Source: a virus
Virus record (IMG/VR): IMGVR_UViG_3300045284_000065
Coordinates: 1-64,000 of that record
DNA length: 64,000 nucleotides
Strand: one strand, 5' to 3'
Below, piece by piece: positions 44,772-52,031 of the stretch. A program made the position numbers and the translations under genes. Position 1 is the first letter of the stretch; every line of letters starts with the position of its first letter. Below the pieces are notes generated by a model, which saw nothing but the letters and a program-made list of their open reading frames with translations, had not been told where the DNA came from and searched no databases.

Positions 44772-46023
44772 GCTGCAAGTCCTTGGACTCGGGGAGGATC
44801 TCGTCAACACGGCCCTTCGACCAGTTCCAGCGGAGGATCGTCTCGGCGCGGGGGCCGGAACGAGAGGCGAGCACCTTCATGCGGATGGTGACGGCACCAT
44901 GATCAGACTCCTCGGGGTCGTCGCGCTCGACCCCGAGCAGGACATCGGCTGACTGGCCGAAGGCCTGTGTGTACATCGGGGAGAACATCGTCAGCCCTCC
45001 CTTGGAACGTGTCATCGTGGCCTGGGTGGTCCCGATGATCGGGATGGACTGGGACTGCGCCAGTTCCTTCAACCCGCGTGCAATCTCGGTCAGCGCCTGG
45101 GCTGACCCCTGTTCGATCTTCGGTGTCTCGGAGCGCATGAGGTAGAGCGCATCAACGAGCACCACGTCGGGGCGGTAGTCCATGATCTTGGCCTGCAACC
45201 CGGAGATGGTCATGCCCGACAGGTCAGCCGAGGTGATGAACGAGCGGCCCGACTCCAGCCGCCGCAGGGCCTTGTCGATCTGGAGGTACTCACGGTTGTT
45301 GATCGTCCCGTTGAGGATGCCGGTGAGTGACACCTCGCCATAGAGCGCCATCAAGCGGTCGTGCTGCTCCTGGTTGGACATCTCGAAGCCGATGAACAGA
45401 GGCACGCGACCGGAGGAGTGGATGTTCTTCGCCATCGCCAGCAGGGTGGCGCTCTTGAACGCCTTGGGCAGGCCGATCATCACGATGAACTGCTCGGGCT
45501 GCAGCCCACCCGTGACGTAGTCGATGCCGTTGAAGCCAGTCGGGATGCCACGCAGAAAGCCGGGGTCGGAGCGGCGATCCTCCACCACATCCATCAGGCT
45601 GGTGCGCTGGGTGGTGAGGTCGGAGTCGAGGGCCGGGTTCGTCTCGCGGGCCACCTGCATCAAGCCGTGCTTGATCACGTCGAACATGGCGTCGAGCGAG
45701 TCGGGGGAATCCGTGGTGTTGAGCAGGGTGATGGCCTCGGTCAGCATCTCGGTGCCGAGAGAGCGCTTGCGGCGCTGACGCAGACCATCGAGGAAGAAGG
45801 CCAGGGGCAGGGGAGAGACGGGCCACTCGAAGGAGGGGAACTTGTCGCGCATCACCTCCAGGTCGGCGGGCTGGCCGTACGTTCGCCAATGCTCGGTGAG
45901 ATATTCGTAGACCCGGCGATACCTGTCGTCGGTGAAGAACTCCGGGGTGATCTTGCCCGCCACGGCCACGGCGATGGCCTGTTCGTGGATGATCTTCGCC
46001 AACAGCCCCCGCTGTACGTCCAT
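44758..46023 (-). CDS. DnaB-like replicative helicase
   Basis: A 421-residue helicase: N-terminal helical domain (RGLLAKIIHEQAIAVAVAGK...) as in DnaB, then RecA-like core: FIVMIGLPKAFKSATLLAMA (Walker A with Phe where Gly is usual before the Lys), FIGFEMSNQEQHDRLMALY (motif H1a), DVVLVDALYLM (Walker B) and IIGTTQATMT (motif H3). The unusual Walker A resembles GxPKxFK-type loops of some phage RecA-fold ATPases and may still be active. Two CTTGGAAC octamers near here are in the opposite orientation to those further left. Confidence 0.8.
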   Translation of the reverse strand: MDVQRGLLAKIIHEQAIAVAVAGKITPEFFTDDRYRRVYEYLTEHWRTYGQPADLEVMRDKFPSFEWPVSPLPLAFFLDGLRQRRKRSLGTEMLTEAITLLNTTDSPDSLDAMFDVIKHGLMQVARETNPALDSDLTTQRTSLMDVVEDRRSDPGFLRGIPTGFNGIDYVTGGLQPEQFIVMIGLPKAFKSATLLAMAKNIHSSGRVPLFIGFEMSNQEQHDRLMALYGEVSLTGILNGTINNREYLQIDKALRRLESGRSFITSADLSGMTISGLQAKIMDYRPDVVLVDALYLMRSETPKIEQGSAQALTEIARGLKELAQSQSIPIIGTTQATMTRSKGGLTMFSPMYTQAFGQSADVLLGVERDDPEESDHGAVTIRMKVLASRSGPRAETILRWNWSKGRVDEILPESKDLQHELN

Positions 46024-46024
46024 G

Positions 46025-46450
46025 TCAGGTGTAGTCCTCTCCCCGGATCACTTCACGACCAAGCTGGCCGTAGCGATCAAGGCGTTGTGGGTCGGAGTCG
46101 TAAACGACCTGCAGACCTTCTCGATACGGCAGCAAGGAGCAGAACTGATCGAGAGAAACGTACTGCAGTGAGTCGTAGGGCAAGGGCATGGCGTCGAGGA
46201 ACGCAGCTGCCTGGTCGGCAGCCTCGTCGCTGATGAACGTGACGATCTCGGCCCCGAAGTCGGGGAAGCGCCGCTTGTTGGTGGCGAGGCGGCGCAGTGG
46301 CACATCAAGCCAGTGCCAGTGGGAGGTGAAGTGGGGGTGGCTCCAGCGGTGACGCTTGTCGCCCTCCACCGTCTCGACGGTGACGAGCACGCCCTCCAGA
46401 ACGACGATGTAGTGCGGCCTCACCGAGACCGCTAAGTCACCGTGCTCCAT
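46025..46450 (-). CDS. degenerate HAD-like protein
   Basis: A 141-residue protein similar in plan to 16158-16616: YIVVLEGVLVTVET in the motif I position without the nucleophile Asp, and EIVTFISDEAADQAAAFLDA as the second strand-helix unit. It probably keeps the HAD fold without phosphatase activity. A 172-base structured intergenic region precedes it. Confidence 0.45.
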   Translation of the reverse strand: MEHGDLAVSVRPHYIVVLEGVLVTVETVEGDKRHRWSHPHFTSHWHWLDVPLRRLATNKRRFPDFGAEIVTFISDEAADQAAAFLDAMPLPYDSLQYVSLDQFCSLLPYREGLQVVYDSDPQRLDRYGQLGREVIRGEDYT

Positions 46451-46622
46451 GGCGAACGCGTAGAAGGGTCATCGGCAGCTGCTCCCATAGCTTGATTGGA
46501 TTGTGCCCCAGTCCGTCCCCCCGATGAGGTTCCGCTTCAGCGAAGCCTCATCGGTACCCCCCACCGGGGGGCCGAGCTATGGGACTCGGAACCGTAATAC
46601 ATCGCGCGTGCGGGCGCAACCA
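46451..46622 (-). ncRNA. candidate structured RNA / leader
   Basis: The gap contains a nested set of stems: TCCCATAGCT (46483-46492) with AGCTATGGGA (46575-46584), enclosing a nearly continuous hairpin 46521-46554 (9-bp perfect outer stem) and a 6-bp all-GC hairpin 46557-46571. Its low coding quality and multi-branched shape suggest a functional RNA or 5' leader for the 46450 gene. No known RNA family was recognised and strand is assumed from the neighbouring genes. Confidence 0.45.
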
Positions 46623-47675
46623 TCAACCATGCTTGCGGTTCCAGGGCAGCGTCCATCCGGCCACGCGGTAGTCCTCGGGGTCACCGATCTCGCCCTCAGG
46701 CAGGGCTTCAATGCGGGCGCGCGCTGCGTCGATCAGGGGCTGCTCGGCAGCCAGCTTCGACTCCAACCGGTCCACGATGCGCTGGTTCTCCTCGCGCCGC
46801 GCCCGGTCGATCGCCGGGTCAGCGACCGCCGTGCTGCCCCACCACCCGGTGAACAGCTGCCACGGGGTCTGGCCCTCGCGCAGGTCCAAGGTTGAGCCGG
46901 GTGCCATCAAGTCCTCGAAGAAGGCGTCGAAGTAGGCCTCGACGTACTCGGGGCTGTAGCCCTTGGCGAGGAACTGGCTGCGGATGTACCCGATCGCTGG
47001 GCCGCGGTGCATCACCCGGTGCTCGCGCCAGTGCGGGTACTGGGCGAGGATCTCCGTGAACCACAGCGTCTCGAACCGGGTCGCCAGCTGGGTGGCCGGG
47101 TCGGTGGTGACCGTGGCGGTCCCCTGGGCTGCGGTGGGATCGTCCCCGATCACCCCGGAGGGGTTCAAGTCCCCTTGATGTTCGCGTTCGTACTTCAAGT
47201 TGGGCCTCCCCTGATCGCACTCGCGGTGGACTGGAAGCTTGCCGTGGAGCCAGCCCTCCTTGGGCTGGACGGGGAAGGTGCAGACACAACAGGGTCCTGA
47301 CCAGCGGTTGGGCTTCCTGAGGGCCGGAGGCCCATACGACGACGAGTTCTTCTCCGTAGGAGAAGAACGTTTCTTTTCAGTCTCATTTGAGACACCTTCT
47401 GAGACACCCAGCAGCAGGTAGGAGTAGCTGTTCTGGCCCCGGCTGGTGACCCTCGGGGTGCGGCTGATCAGGCCTGCGGACTCGGCTCGGACCAGCAGGC
47501 GCGCCACCGTGGGCACAGGGATCTGAGTGCGACGCGCTAGCTCCCGGATCGACGGGTAGGGGTCGGGCAGGTACTTCGCCAGCGCCCGCAGGATGGTCTG
47601 CATGCGCTTCCAGGTCTGCGCCGGTATCTCACTCGGTCGCTTGATGCTGCTGATCTGGACTGCTACTGTTGCCAC
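46623..47675 (-). CDS. winged-helix replication-region protein
   Basis: A 350-residue protein from GTG 47675. N-terminal ~75 residues are a winged helix-turn-helix (IRELARRTQIPVPTVARLLV then RAESAGLISRTPRV). A middle zinc site is CCVCTFPVQ...HRECDQG. The remaining part is helical with Trp-rich segments and a long charged helix near 300. It may be a replisome organiser or helicase loader, given its place at the head of the helicase-primase operon. Confidence 0.65.
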   Translation of the reverse strand: MATVAVQISSIKRPSEIPAQTWKRMQTILRALAKYLPDPYPSIRELARRTQIPVPTVARLLVRAESAGLISRTPRVTSRGQNSYSYLLLGVSEGVSNETEKKRSSPTEKNSSSYGPPALRKPNRWSGPCCVCTFPVQPKEGWLHGKLPVHRECDQGRPNLKYEREHQGDLNPSGVIGDDPTAAQGTATVTTDPATQLATRFETLWFTEILAQYPHWREHRVMHRGPAIGYIRSQFLAKGYSPEYVEAYFDAFFEDLMAPGSTLDLREGQTPWQLFTGWWGSTAVADPAIDRARREENQRIVDRLESKLAAEQPLIDAARARIEALPEGEIGDPEDYRVAGWTLPWNRKHG

Positions 47676-47721
47676 GGCGTAACCCCTCTCGACGCTCCAA
47701 CGACCGAGAGTAGTACACGCG

Positions 47722-47749
47722 AAGAGGCCCCCCGGAAGGGGGGCCTCTT
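47722..47749. terminator. strong hairpin with GGAA loop
   Basis: A perfect 12-bp stem (47722-47733 with 47738-47749) closed by a GGAA (plus) or TTCC (minus) tetraloop, 18 bases after the stop of the minus-strand gene at 47767. No T-run. Confidence 0.75.
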
Positions 47750-47766
47750 GACGTTGGGGGGATGAA

Positions 47767-47994
47767 CTACCCCCAGCGCTCCTGATGCTTCGCCAGGCGC
47801 ATCTGCAGCCGGTAGGCGATGGAGTCGTTCCAGCCCGACAGGTGGTCGACCAGCTTGGCCAGATCGTCGGCGCTGAACGCCACTCGGATCATCGGCTCGC
47901 CGTCGTCACCGTTGGTGGACGGAGGGGGTGGTGCCGGTGCCGGGACCTTCTTGGCGATGGTCTTGGAAGGGGCCTTCTTGGTTGCTGTTGGCAT
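47767..47994 (-). CDS. small protein with Lys/Pro-rich N-terminus
   Basis: A 75-residue protein. MPTATKKAPSKTIAKKVPAP is Lys/Pro/Ala-rich like a nucleic-acid-binding tail; the second half is a helical domain (SADDLAKLVDHLSGW...). An ATATNNNNATAT site overlaps its start codon, so any protein binding there could control it. Function unknown. Confidence 0.6.
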   Translation of the reverse strand: MPTATKKAPSKTIAKKVPAPAPPPPSTNGDDGEPMIRVAFSADDLAKLVDHLSGWNDSIAYRLQMRLAKHQERWG

Positions 47995-48004
47995 ATCAGG
48001 ATAT
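47993..48004. repeat. ATATNNNNATAT motif (site 8)
   Basis: ATATCAGGATAT overlapping the start codon of the 47994 gene and the stop of the upstream gene. Confidence 0.75.
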
Positions 48005-48466
48005 CCTAGCCACCACTGGCCTTGCCGTCACCCGCTCCAAGAAGGCAGCGAGGCACTCATCGAAGCGCTCTGCATCATCCCGGCTGAACCGCTGTTGTGT
48101 CCGACTCCCCCGCAGCGGCCCCCGCTCACAGCACAGCGTGAACCCGCCCGAGATAGGCCAGGCGTGGATGCCCTCGCTGACCTCACACAGCCAGTGGTCA
48201 CCGCCCTTGATGTCCTTGGACTGCAGGAACTCGCCCATCTGTTCGGTCAGGGCGCTATCCCAGGCGAAGAGATCCAGGCAGTACTGGATGAACCCAGCGA
48301 TGAGCTTCAACTCCTTCGCAGGCCGGACAACGATGTCCTTGATGGGCCACTTCGCCCAGGGCAACCCCAAGCACACCTTGCAGTCCACCTTCGCGAAGTC
48401 AGTGGTGACATTGGTGCTTCCGTTGCACAGTGACTGGCGAACGCCGATGTGAGTCCTTGTACTCAC
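47996..48466 (-). CDS. hypothetical Cys-rich protein
   Basis: A 156-residue protein from GTG 48466 (GTGA overlap). DCKVCLGLPWAKWPIK and several isolated Cys/Trp residues; mixed alpha/beta. No family recognised. Confidence 0.55.
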   Translation of the reverse strand: MSTRTHIGVRQSLCNGSTNVTTDFAKVDCKVCLGLPWAKWPIKDIVVRPAKELKLIAGFIQYCLDLFAWDSALTEQMGEFLQSKDIKGGDHWLCEVSEGIHAWPISGGFTLCCERGPLRGSRTQQRFSRDDAERFDECLAAFLERVTARPVVARIS

Positions 48467-48588
48467 TCGTCGTCCCACATCTCGTCGTCGTCGGCCATCT
48501 CCTGGGCCTTGGTCGCCAGCCACTCGTAGTCGCTACGGGTGGCGTCCGGTCCCATCATGTCGATGATGTCGAATCCGTTCTTGATCAT
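48463..48588 (-). CDS. small acidic protein (41 aa)
   Basis: The frame MIKNGFDIIDMMGPDATRSD ends in EMADDDEMWDDE. AAAGGGACC lies before ATG 48588 and the stop overlaps the next GTG. Plausible small acidic phage protein. Confidence 0.55.
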   Translation of the reverse strand: MIKNGFDIIDMMGPDATRSDYEWLATKAQEMADDDEMWDDE

Positions 48589-48627
48589 TGCTGGTCCCTT
48601 TCAGGGGTTCGGTGGGTGGTAAGTGGC

Positions 48628-48651
48628 GGCGGGTCGCCAGCGCGACCCGCC
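48628..48651 (-). terminator. hairpin terminator
   Basis: A perfect 10-bp stem (48628-48637 with 48642-48651), CAGC loop on the plus strand, 8 bases after the stop of the 49237 gene. Confidence 0.65.
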
Positions 48652-48658
48652 ACCTGAG

Positions 48659-49237
48659 CTAGATGGTCTGGAGGGTGTTCCGCATCAGGTTGATGCGATT
48701 GATGAAGGTCACGACCGCCGCGTCGAGCGAGCGGACCACGGAGCGCAGGGCCACCGGACGGATCCCGGCGATGTCGCTGCGATAGCGGGTCAGCATCGTG
48801 AAGTACCCGTCCAGCTGGCTGATCTTGGGCTGGATCATCGTGCGGTTCATGCGGTTGGCGCGGATCCCCGGGATGAACTCGGTGACGATGTTGCGGAGCA
48901 TCGGCTTGATGTCCTCATGCAGCGTCGACAGGATGCAGTGGGCGATGTAGATGCCCGAGGCCAGCTGGCGCTGTGCGACCGTCATGGTCGGCCAGGTGGC
49001 GATGCTCCACACCGAGCCACGGCCGCGCTGCCATGTGCCGATGGTGTACAGGGCTGTCTCCGGGGTGACCCCCGAGGCAACCGTCCGATACTCCTGCAGC
49101 CAGCCCGACGCCGTGGGGGTGTCGACCCCGGCGTAGACGGCCAACTCCGATGCTGTGAACTCCAGCTTCAACGGCGTCTGCGTGACGCAATCCAACAGGA
49201 AGCCTTCGACGTTCGATGTAGCCTGTCGATAACTCAT
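48659..49237 (-). CDS. HTH-containing hypothetical protein
   Basis: A 192-residue protein starting MSYRQATSNVEGFLLDCVTQ. Residues about 25-52 (LEFTASELAVYAGVDTPTAS then GWLQEYR) look like a helix-turn-helix. The rest is helical and Arg-rich (GIRANRMNRTMIQPKIS). It forms its own unit between two hairpins, so it could be a separately controlled regulator. Start at ATG 49237 with GGAGAAAG upstream. Confidence 0.6.
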   Translation of the reverse strand: MSYRQATSNVEGFLLDCVTQTPLKLEFTASELAVYAGVDTPTASGWLQEYRTVASGVTPETALYTIGTWQRGRGSVWSIATWPTMTVAQRQLASGIYIAHCILSTLHEDIKPMLRNIVTEFIPGIRANRMNRTMIQPKISQLDGYFTMLTRYRSDIAGIRPVALRSVVRSLDAAVVTFINRINLMRNTLQTI

Positions 49238-49278
49238 TACAACTGCTTTCTCCGGTCCCCCGGTGTTTGGTGGTGAAC

Positions 49279-49304
49279 AGGGCGGGGGTTGCAGCCCCCG
49301 CCCT
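49279..49304 (-). terminator. hairpin terminator
   Basis: A perfect 10-bp GC stem (49279-49288 with 49295-49304) and 6-base loop, 10 bases after the stop of the 50315 gene; the stem can be extended by GAAC/GTTC past one bulge. Confidence 0.7.
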
Positions 49305-49313
49305 TGTTCGTGG

Positions 49314-50315
49314 TCAGCCCGCCTGGGACAGGAAGGCTTGGATCTCCGCGTCGGTCGCGGTGGGTGTGCGGAGCAGCCGGATGAACTCCACCCGCTGCTG
49401 GATGTTGTCGACGCGGCCGTCGACCGCCTCGCCCTCGCCCGGCGCGAAGCCGAACTTGCGGTAGTACGAGGACGCTGCACCGAGGGTGCGATCGACATCA
49501 GCGAGCAACTCCAGACCGGGGGTCGGAGTGAACGGGCTGGCGACATCCTGGGCCAGGGCATCGACGGCCTTGGCCGTGTTGGTCAGCTGGTCCATCGAAG
49601 CGTTGAACGCAGCGACCTCCTCGGGGGTGTCGTTGTCGTGCTGGGCGTTGTGGAGGTCACGCAGCTGCTGCTTGCGGCTCTCCAGGTAGGCGTTCTCCAG
49701 CGTCTTGGGGTCGACCCCGGCCGCGATCTCGGTGGGCGAGGAAGCAGCGAGGGCACCCTTGCGGTCGGCCGCGGTCGGCTCACGACCGGGGACGTTCGGC
49801 TGGCGCTTCAACGCCATGCGGACATCGTTGGCCGCGACGAGGAAGCCCTTGGTGCGGGACTCCACGCGGGTGACCGCCTTGGCCCACGCATCGGCATCGA
49901 TGCCACGCGGCTTGGACGCAGCCTCGCCGCGGGCGATTGCCGCCAGCGCCGCCAGCACCTTGCCTCCCTCGGTCTTGGGGCTGCCCGCCTCCTGGTGGGT
50001 GCGGTACGCCGCCTCGTTGAAGCGGTCGGAGGGTGCCCACGCCACAGCGGTGTCCCGCAGATGGCGCAGAGAGTCCTGGGAGTACTGCTCACCCACGGGG
50101 GTGGTCACCCCCTCCTTGCCCAACCGCTTGGCGAGAGCGGAGAGACGCTCAGGAACCGAGCCACCTTCTCCACTCGCGGGGAGAAGGTCTGAGCGCTTGC
50201 CGCTCTGCTCCTCGGGCACATGGGCGAGCACGGCGTCAGCCAGTCCCCAGGTGTCCTTCGTGTCGTCGGTGACGAGCCGGGTGGCGGCTCGCACGACTTG
50301 GTCATAGGTGGTCAT
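49314..50315 (-). CDS. hypothetical protein, possible DNA-binding regulator
   Basis: A 333-residue protein. The first ~110 residues (SLRHLRDTAVAWAPSDRFNE followed by AAYRTHQEAG) resemble the N-terminal region of actinobacterial DUF6192/ParB-type regulators, with an HTH candidate. The rest is helical and Ala-rich. It is a single gene between strong hairpins, compatible with separate control. A hairpin sharing 19 bases with the VWA terminator lies in the coding region (50163-50188). ATG 50315 has AAGGAG upstream. Confidence 0.55.
   Translation of the reverse strand: MTTYDQVVRAATRLVTDDTKDTWGLADAVLAHVPEEQSGKRSDLLPASGEGGSVPERLSALAKRLGKEGVTTPVGEQYSQDSLRHLRDTAVAWAPSDRFNEAAYRTHQEAGSPKTEGGKVLAALAAIARGEAASKPRGIDADAWAKAVTRVESRTKGFLVAANDVRMALKRQPNVPGREPTAADRKGALAASSPTEIAAGVDPKTLENAYLESRKQQLRDLHNAQHDNDTPEEVAAFNASMDQLTNTAKAVDALAQDVASPFTPTPGLELLADVDRTLGAASSYYRKFGFAPGEGEAVDGRVDNIQQRVEFIRLLRTPTATDAEIQAFLSQAG
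50163..50188. repeat. hairpin sharing 19 bases with 9290-9308
   Basis: ACCTTCTC / GAGAAGGT stem with CACTCGCGGG loop; ACCTTCTCCACTCGCGGGG is repeated on the opposite strand in the VWA terminator. Confidence 0.6.
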
Positions 50316-50346
50316 TGGTCGGTGTCTCCTTGGTTGAGAGGGATGG

Positions 50347-50553
50347 TCAGAAGTGGCGTTGGATGTAGGTGTCGAGGCGACGGCGGCAGATGCGGAGCGT
50401 CTTCTCCAGGTCCAGGTCCCGGTGCTTGCGGCCTTTGAGGACATCGAGCGAGTTCACGATCTGCGCCAGGGTGATGTCGAGGATGTTGAGGGTCAGCTGA
50501 TCCTCCACGCTCTCGATCGCCGGGGCGAAGTCGTCCTCGTCTGCCGATGTCAT
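50347..50553 (-). CDS. small helical protein
   Basis: A 68-residue protein: acidic N-terminus (TSADEDDFAPAIESVEDQ) and two basic helices (VNSLDVLKGRKHRDLDLEKT, RICRRRLDTYIQRHF). May bind nucleic acid or oligomerise. Coupled by TGATG to the gene upstream. Confidence 0.6.
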   Translation of the reverse strand: MTSADEDDFAPAIESVEDQLTLNILDITLAQIVNSLDVLKGRKHRDLDLEKTLRICRRRLDTYIQRHF

Positions 50554-50729
50554 CAGACCTTCTTCGCCCGCTTGGTGTTCGTGGCGAGGGTCGCCTTGCT
50601 CAACTGCTTGCCCTGCCAGTCGGTGTAGCGCGCCCGGAACTTGAAGGTGATCGGGTCCTGCTCAGGGAGCAGGTTCAGTAGGTGCAGCACGTCCTCCTCG
50701 GTCAAGGCCATCCGAATGTATTGGTCCAT
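50553..50729 (-). CDS. small basic protein (58 aa), leaderless
   Basis: The frame MDQYIRMALTEEDVLHLLNL continues with FKFRARYTDWQGKQLSKATL and ends in Lys-rich NTKRAKKV. It begins 8 bases after a TAGGGT -10, so the message is probably leaderless. Coupled to the next gene by TGATG. Function unknown. Confidence 0.6.
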   Translation of the reverse strand: MDQYIRMALTEEDVLHLLNLLPEQDPITFKFRARYTDWQGKQLSKATLATNTKRAKKV

Positions 50730-50737
50730 GGATGAGA

Positions 50738-50766
50738 ACCCTATCGGATCTCAACACGGGATGCAA
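50738..50766 (-). promoter_or_regulatory. leaderless promoter
   Basis: TTGCAT (50761-50766), 17 bases, TAGGGT (50738-50743), then 8 bases to ATG 50729. The -35 is identical to that at 7145-7150. Confidence 0.6.
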
Positions 50767-50812
50767 CCAACAACTTGTGATTTCTTCGTTGAGGTGTGCT
50801 AGACCCATAGAC

Positions 50813-51079
50813 ATGTATGCCCTCGGTGTTACCTCGGTTTGGCTCGCTGTCGTTCTCGCTGAGAACTGGATCGAGGTGCCAAGTTGGGCCTGGCGTGCCA
50901 TCGCTGGCGTCCTAGGAGTCGGCTGGATATGCCTATATGACCCCAGCCACTGGTGGTTGGGGGTCGGGATCGGAGGTGCCGCCGTCGTCTTGGCCATGGC
51001 TACTGACTTACTGATGGTGCTCACCGACTGGGTTAGAGTGCAGGTCCTCAACCGAACCGGGCCAAGGAGGCCATTGTGA
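50813..51079 (+). CDS. small membrane protein
   Basis: An 88-residue protein with two to three hydrophobic helices (MYALGVTSVWLAVVLA, AWRAIAGVLGVGWICLY, GVGIGGAAVVLAMATDLLMV) and a basic C-terminus. It is divergent from 50729 and overlaps the next gene by GTGA. Function unknown. Confidence 0.6.
   Translation: MYALGVTSVWLAVVLAENWIEVPSWAWRAIAGVLGVGWICLYDPSHWWLGVGIGGAAVVLAMATDLLMVLTDWVRVQVLNRTGPRRPL
50937..50948. repeat. ATATNNNNATAT motif (site 9)
   Basis: ATATGCCTATAT within the small membrane protein gene. Confidence 0.75.
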
Positions 51080-51915
51080 CCATGCACGTAGTACTAGGGA
51101 ACGGCGAGATGCCGACCCGTGAGTTGACCGCCTCGCTGGAGGACCTGAAGGCCTCGGCGCAGCAGGAGCAGGACAACTTCTGGTTTCTGATCCAGGCCAA
51201 GAGCGAGCCGAACGCCACCGACCGGGCGCTGGTCAACTGGCTCATCAAGAACGAGGCCTGGTACGCCATCATCTCGGACGGCACCGATGTCGACCCGATG
51301 TACCTGGCCGAGTCCCAGGAGACGCACACCGCCAAGCGCATGGCCCCCAAGGTCGTGGAGTTGATGAATGCGGGACCGGAAGAGGGCGAGGGTGCCCAGC
51401 TGCTGGCCCTGTTCGTCAGCGACGACTTCTCCGACCCGGCCGACGCCTGGCTCAACGACGTGGGCGCTGCTGTACAGGAGGCTGGCTTCGAGGTGCGCGC
51501 GCTGAACGACGGCCTCGTCGTGGTCGACATGAGCGATGTCGAGCCTGACGAGGTGGTCGACGAGGACGAGGAGGAGTTGGAGGCCGAGGAGCAGTCCCTG
51601 GCCGAGCAGCTGGACGAGATGAACCGCGAGGAACTGATCGCCTTCGCTCAGTCCAAGGGCGTCACCTTCCCGCCGCGGACCCGCATCCCCACGATGATCG
51701 CCACCCTGCTCGCCAAGACGGACGGTGCCGCCGCGGTCGAGGAACCGCTGGAGGATGAGACGGCACCAGAGACGCCAGCGCTGGCCTCAGTGAGCACCCT
51801 GGCCCCCTCGGTGCCAGGCCTGTCGGCCCCGGCAATGGTCATCGTCATCATGAACGGGACGGTCACGGCGCGGATCGCCACGCCTGAGATGGCCGAGGCT
51901 CTGATCAACGCCTGA
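51076..51915 (+). CDS. hypothetical protein with SAP/HeH-like motif
   Basis: A 279-residue protein from GTG 51076. The N-terminal ~140 residues are alpha/beta; then an acidic stretch (VVDEDEEELEAEEQSLAEQ) and LDEMNREELIAFAQSKGV followed by FPPRTRIPTMIATLLAK, a SAP- or HeH-like helix-extension-helix often found in DNA-associated phage proteins. The C-terminus is Pro/Ala-rich then hydrophobic. Function unknown. Confidence 0.6.
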   Translation: MTMHVVLGNGEMPTRELTASLEDLKASAQQEQDNFWFLIQAKSEPNATDRALVNWLIKNEAWYAIISDGTDVDPMYLAESQETHTAKRMAPKVVELMNAGPEEGEGAQLLALFVSDDFSDPADAWLNDVGAAVQEAGFEVRALNDGLVVVDMSDVEPDEVVDEDEEELEAEEQSLAEQLDEMNREELIAFAQSKGVTFPPRTRIPTMIATLLAKTDGAAAVEEPLEDETAPETPALASVSTLAPSVPGLSAPAMVIVIMNGTVTARIATPEMAEALINA

Positions 51916-51993
51916 CGTTGACACATTCTGTAGAGTGAGTGCCACCAGTCAAACGGCTGGCGGCGAGGGAGAGATTCCGCCCTCTTCCTCCGG

Positions 51994-52028
51994 GGTGGGG
52001 AGGTTGGTCCGCCGCTGACCTCCCCACC
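51994..52028. terminator. bidirectional hairpin terminator
   Basis: A perfect 11-bp stem GGTGGGGAGGT / ACCTCCCCACC with a 13-base loop, between converging genes (51915 and 52032). Confidence 0.75.
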
Positions 52029-52031
52029 TGC

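Noticed and set aside
46586-46600. T-arm-like sequence GGTTCCGAGTCC on the minus strand
   Set aside because: No matching acceptor or anticodon arms at tRNA distances; the bases are better explained by the nested stems around it. No tRNA gene was found in the window.
51917-51942. TTGACA with TAGAGT as a promoter after the SAP-like gene
   Set aside because: Spacing between the hexamers is only 7 bases and no plus-strand gene follows.
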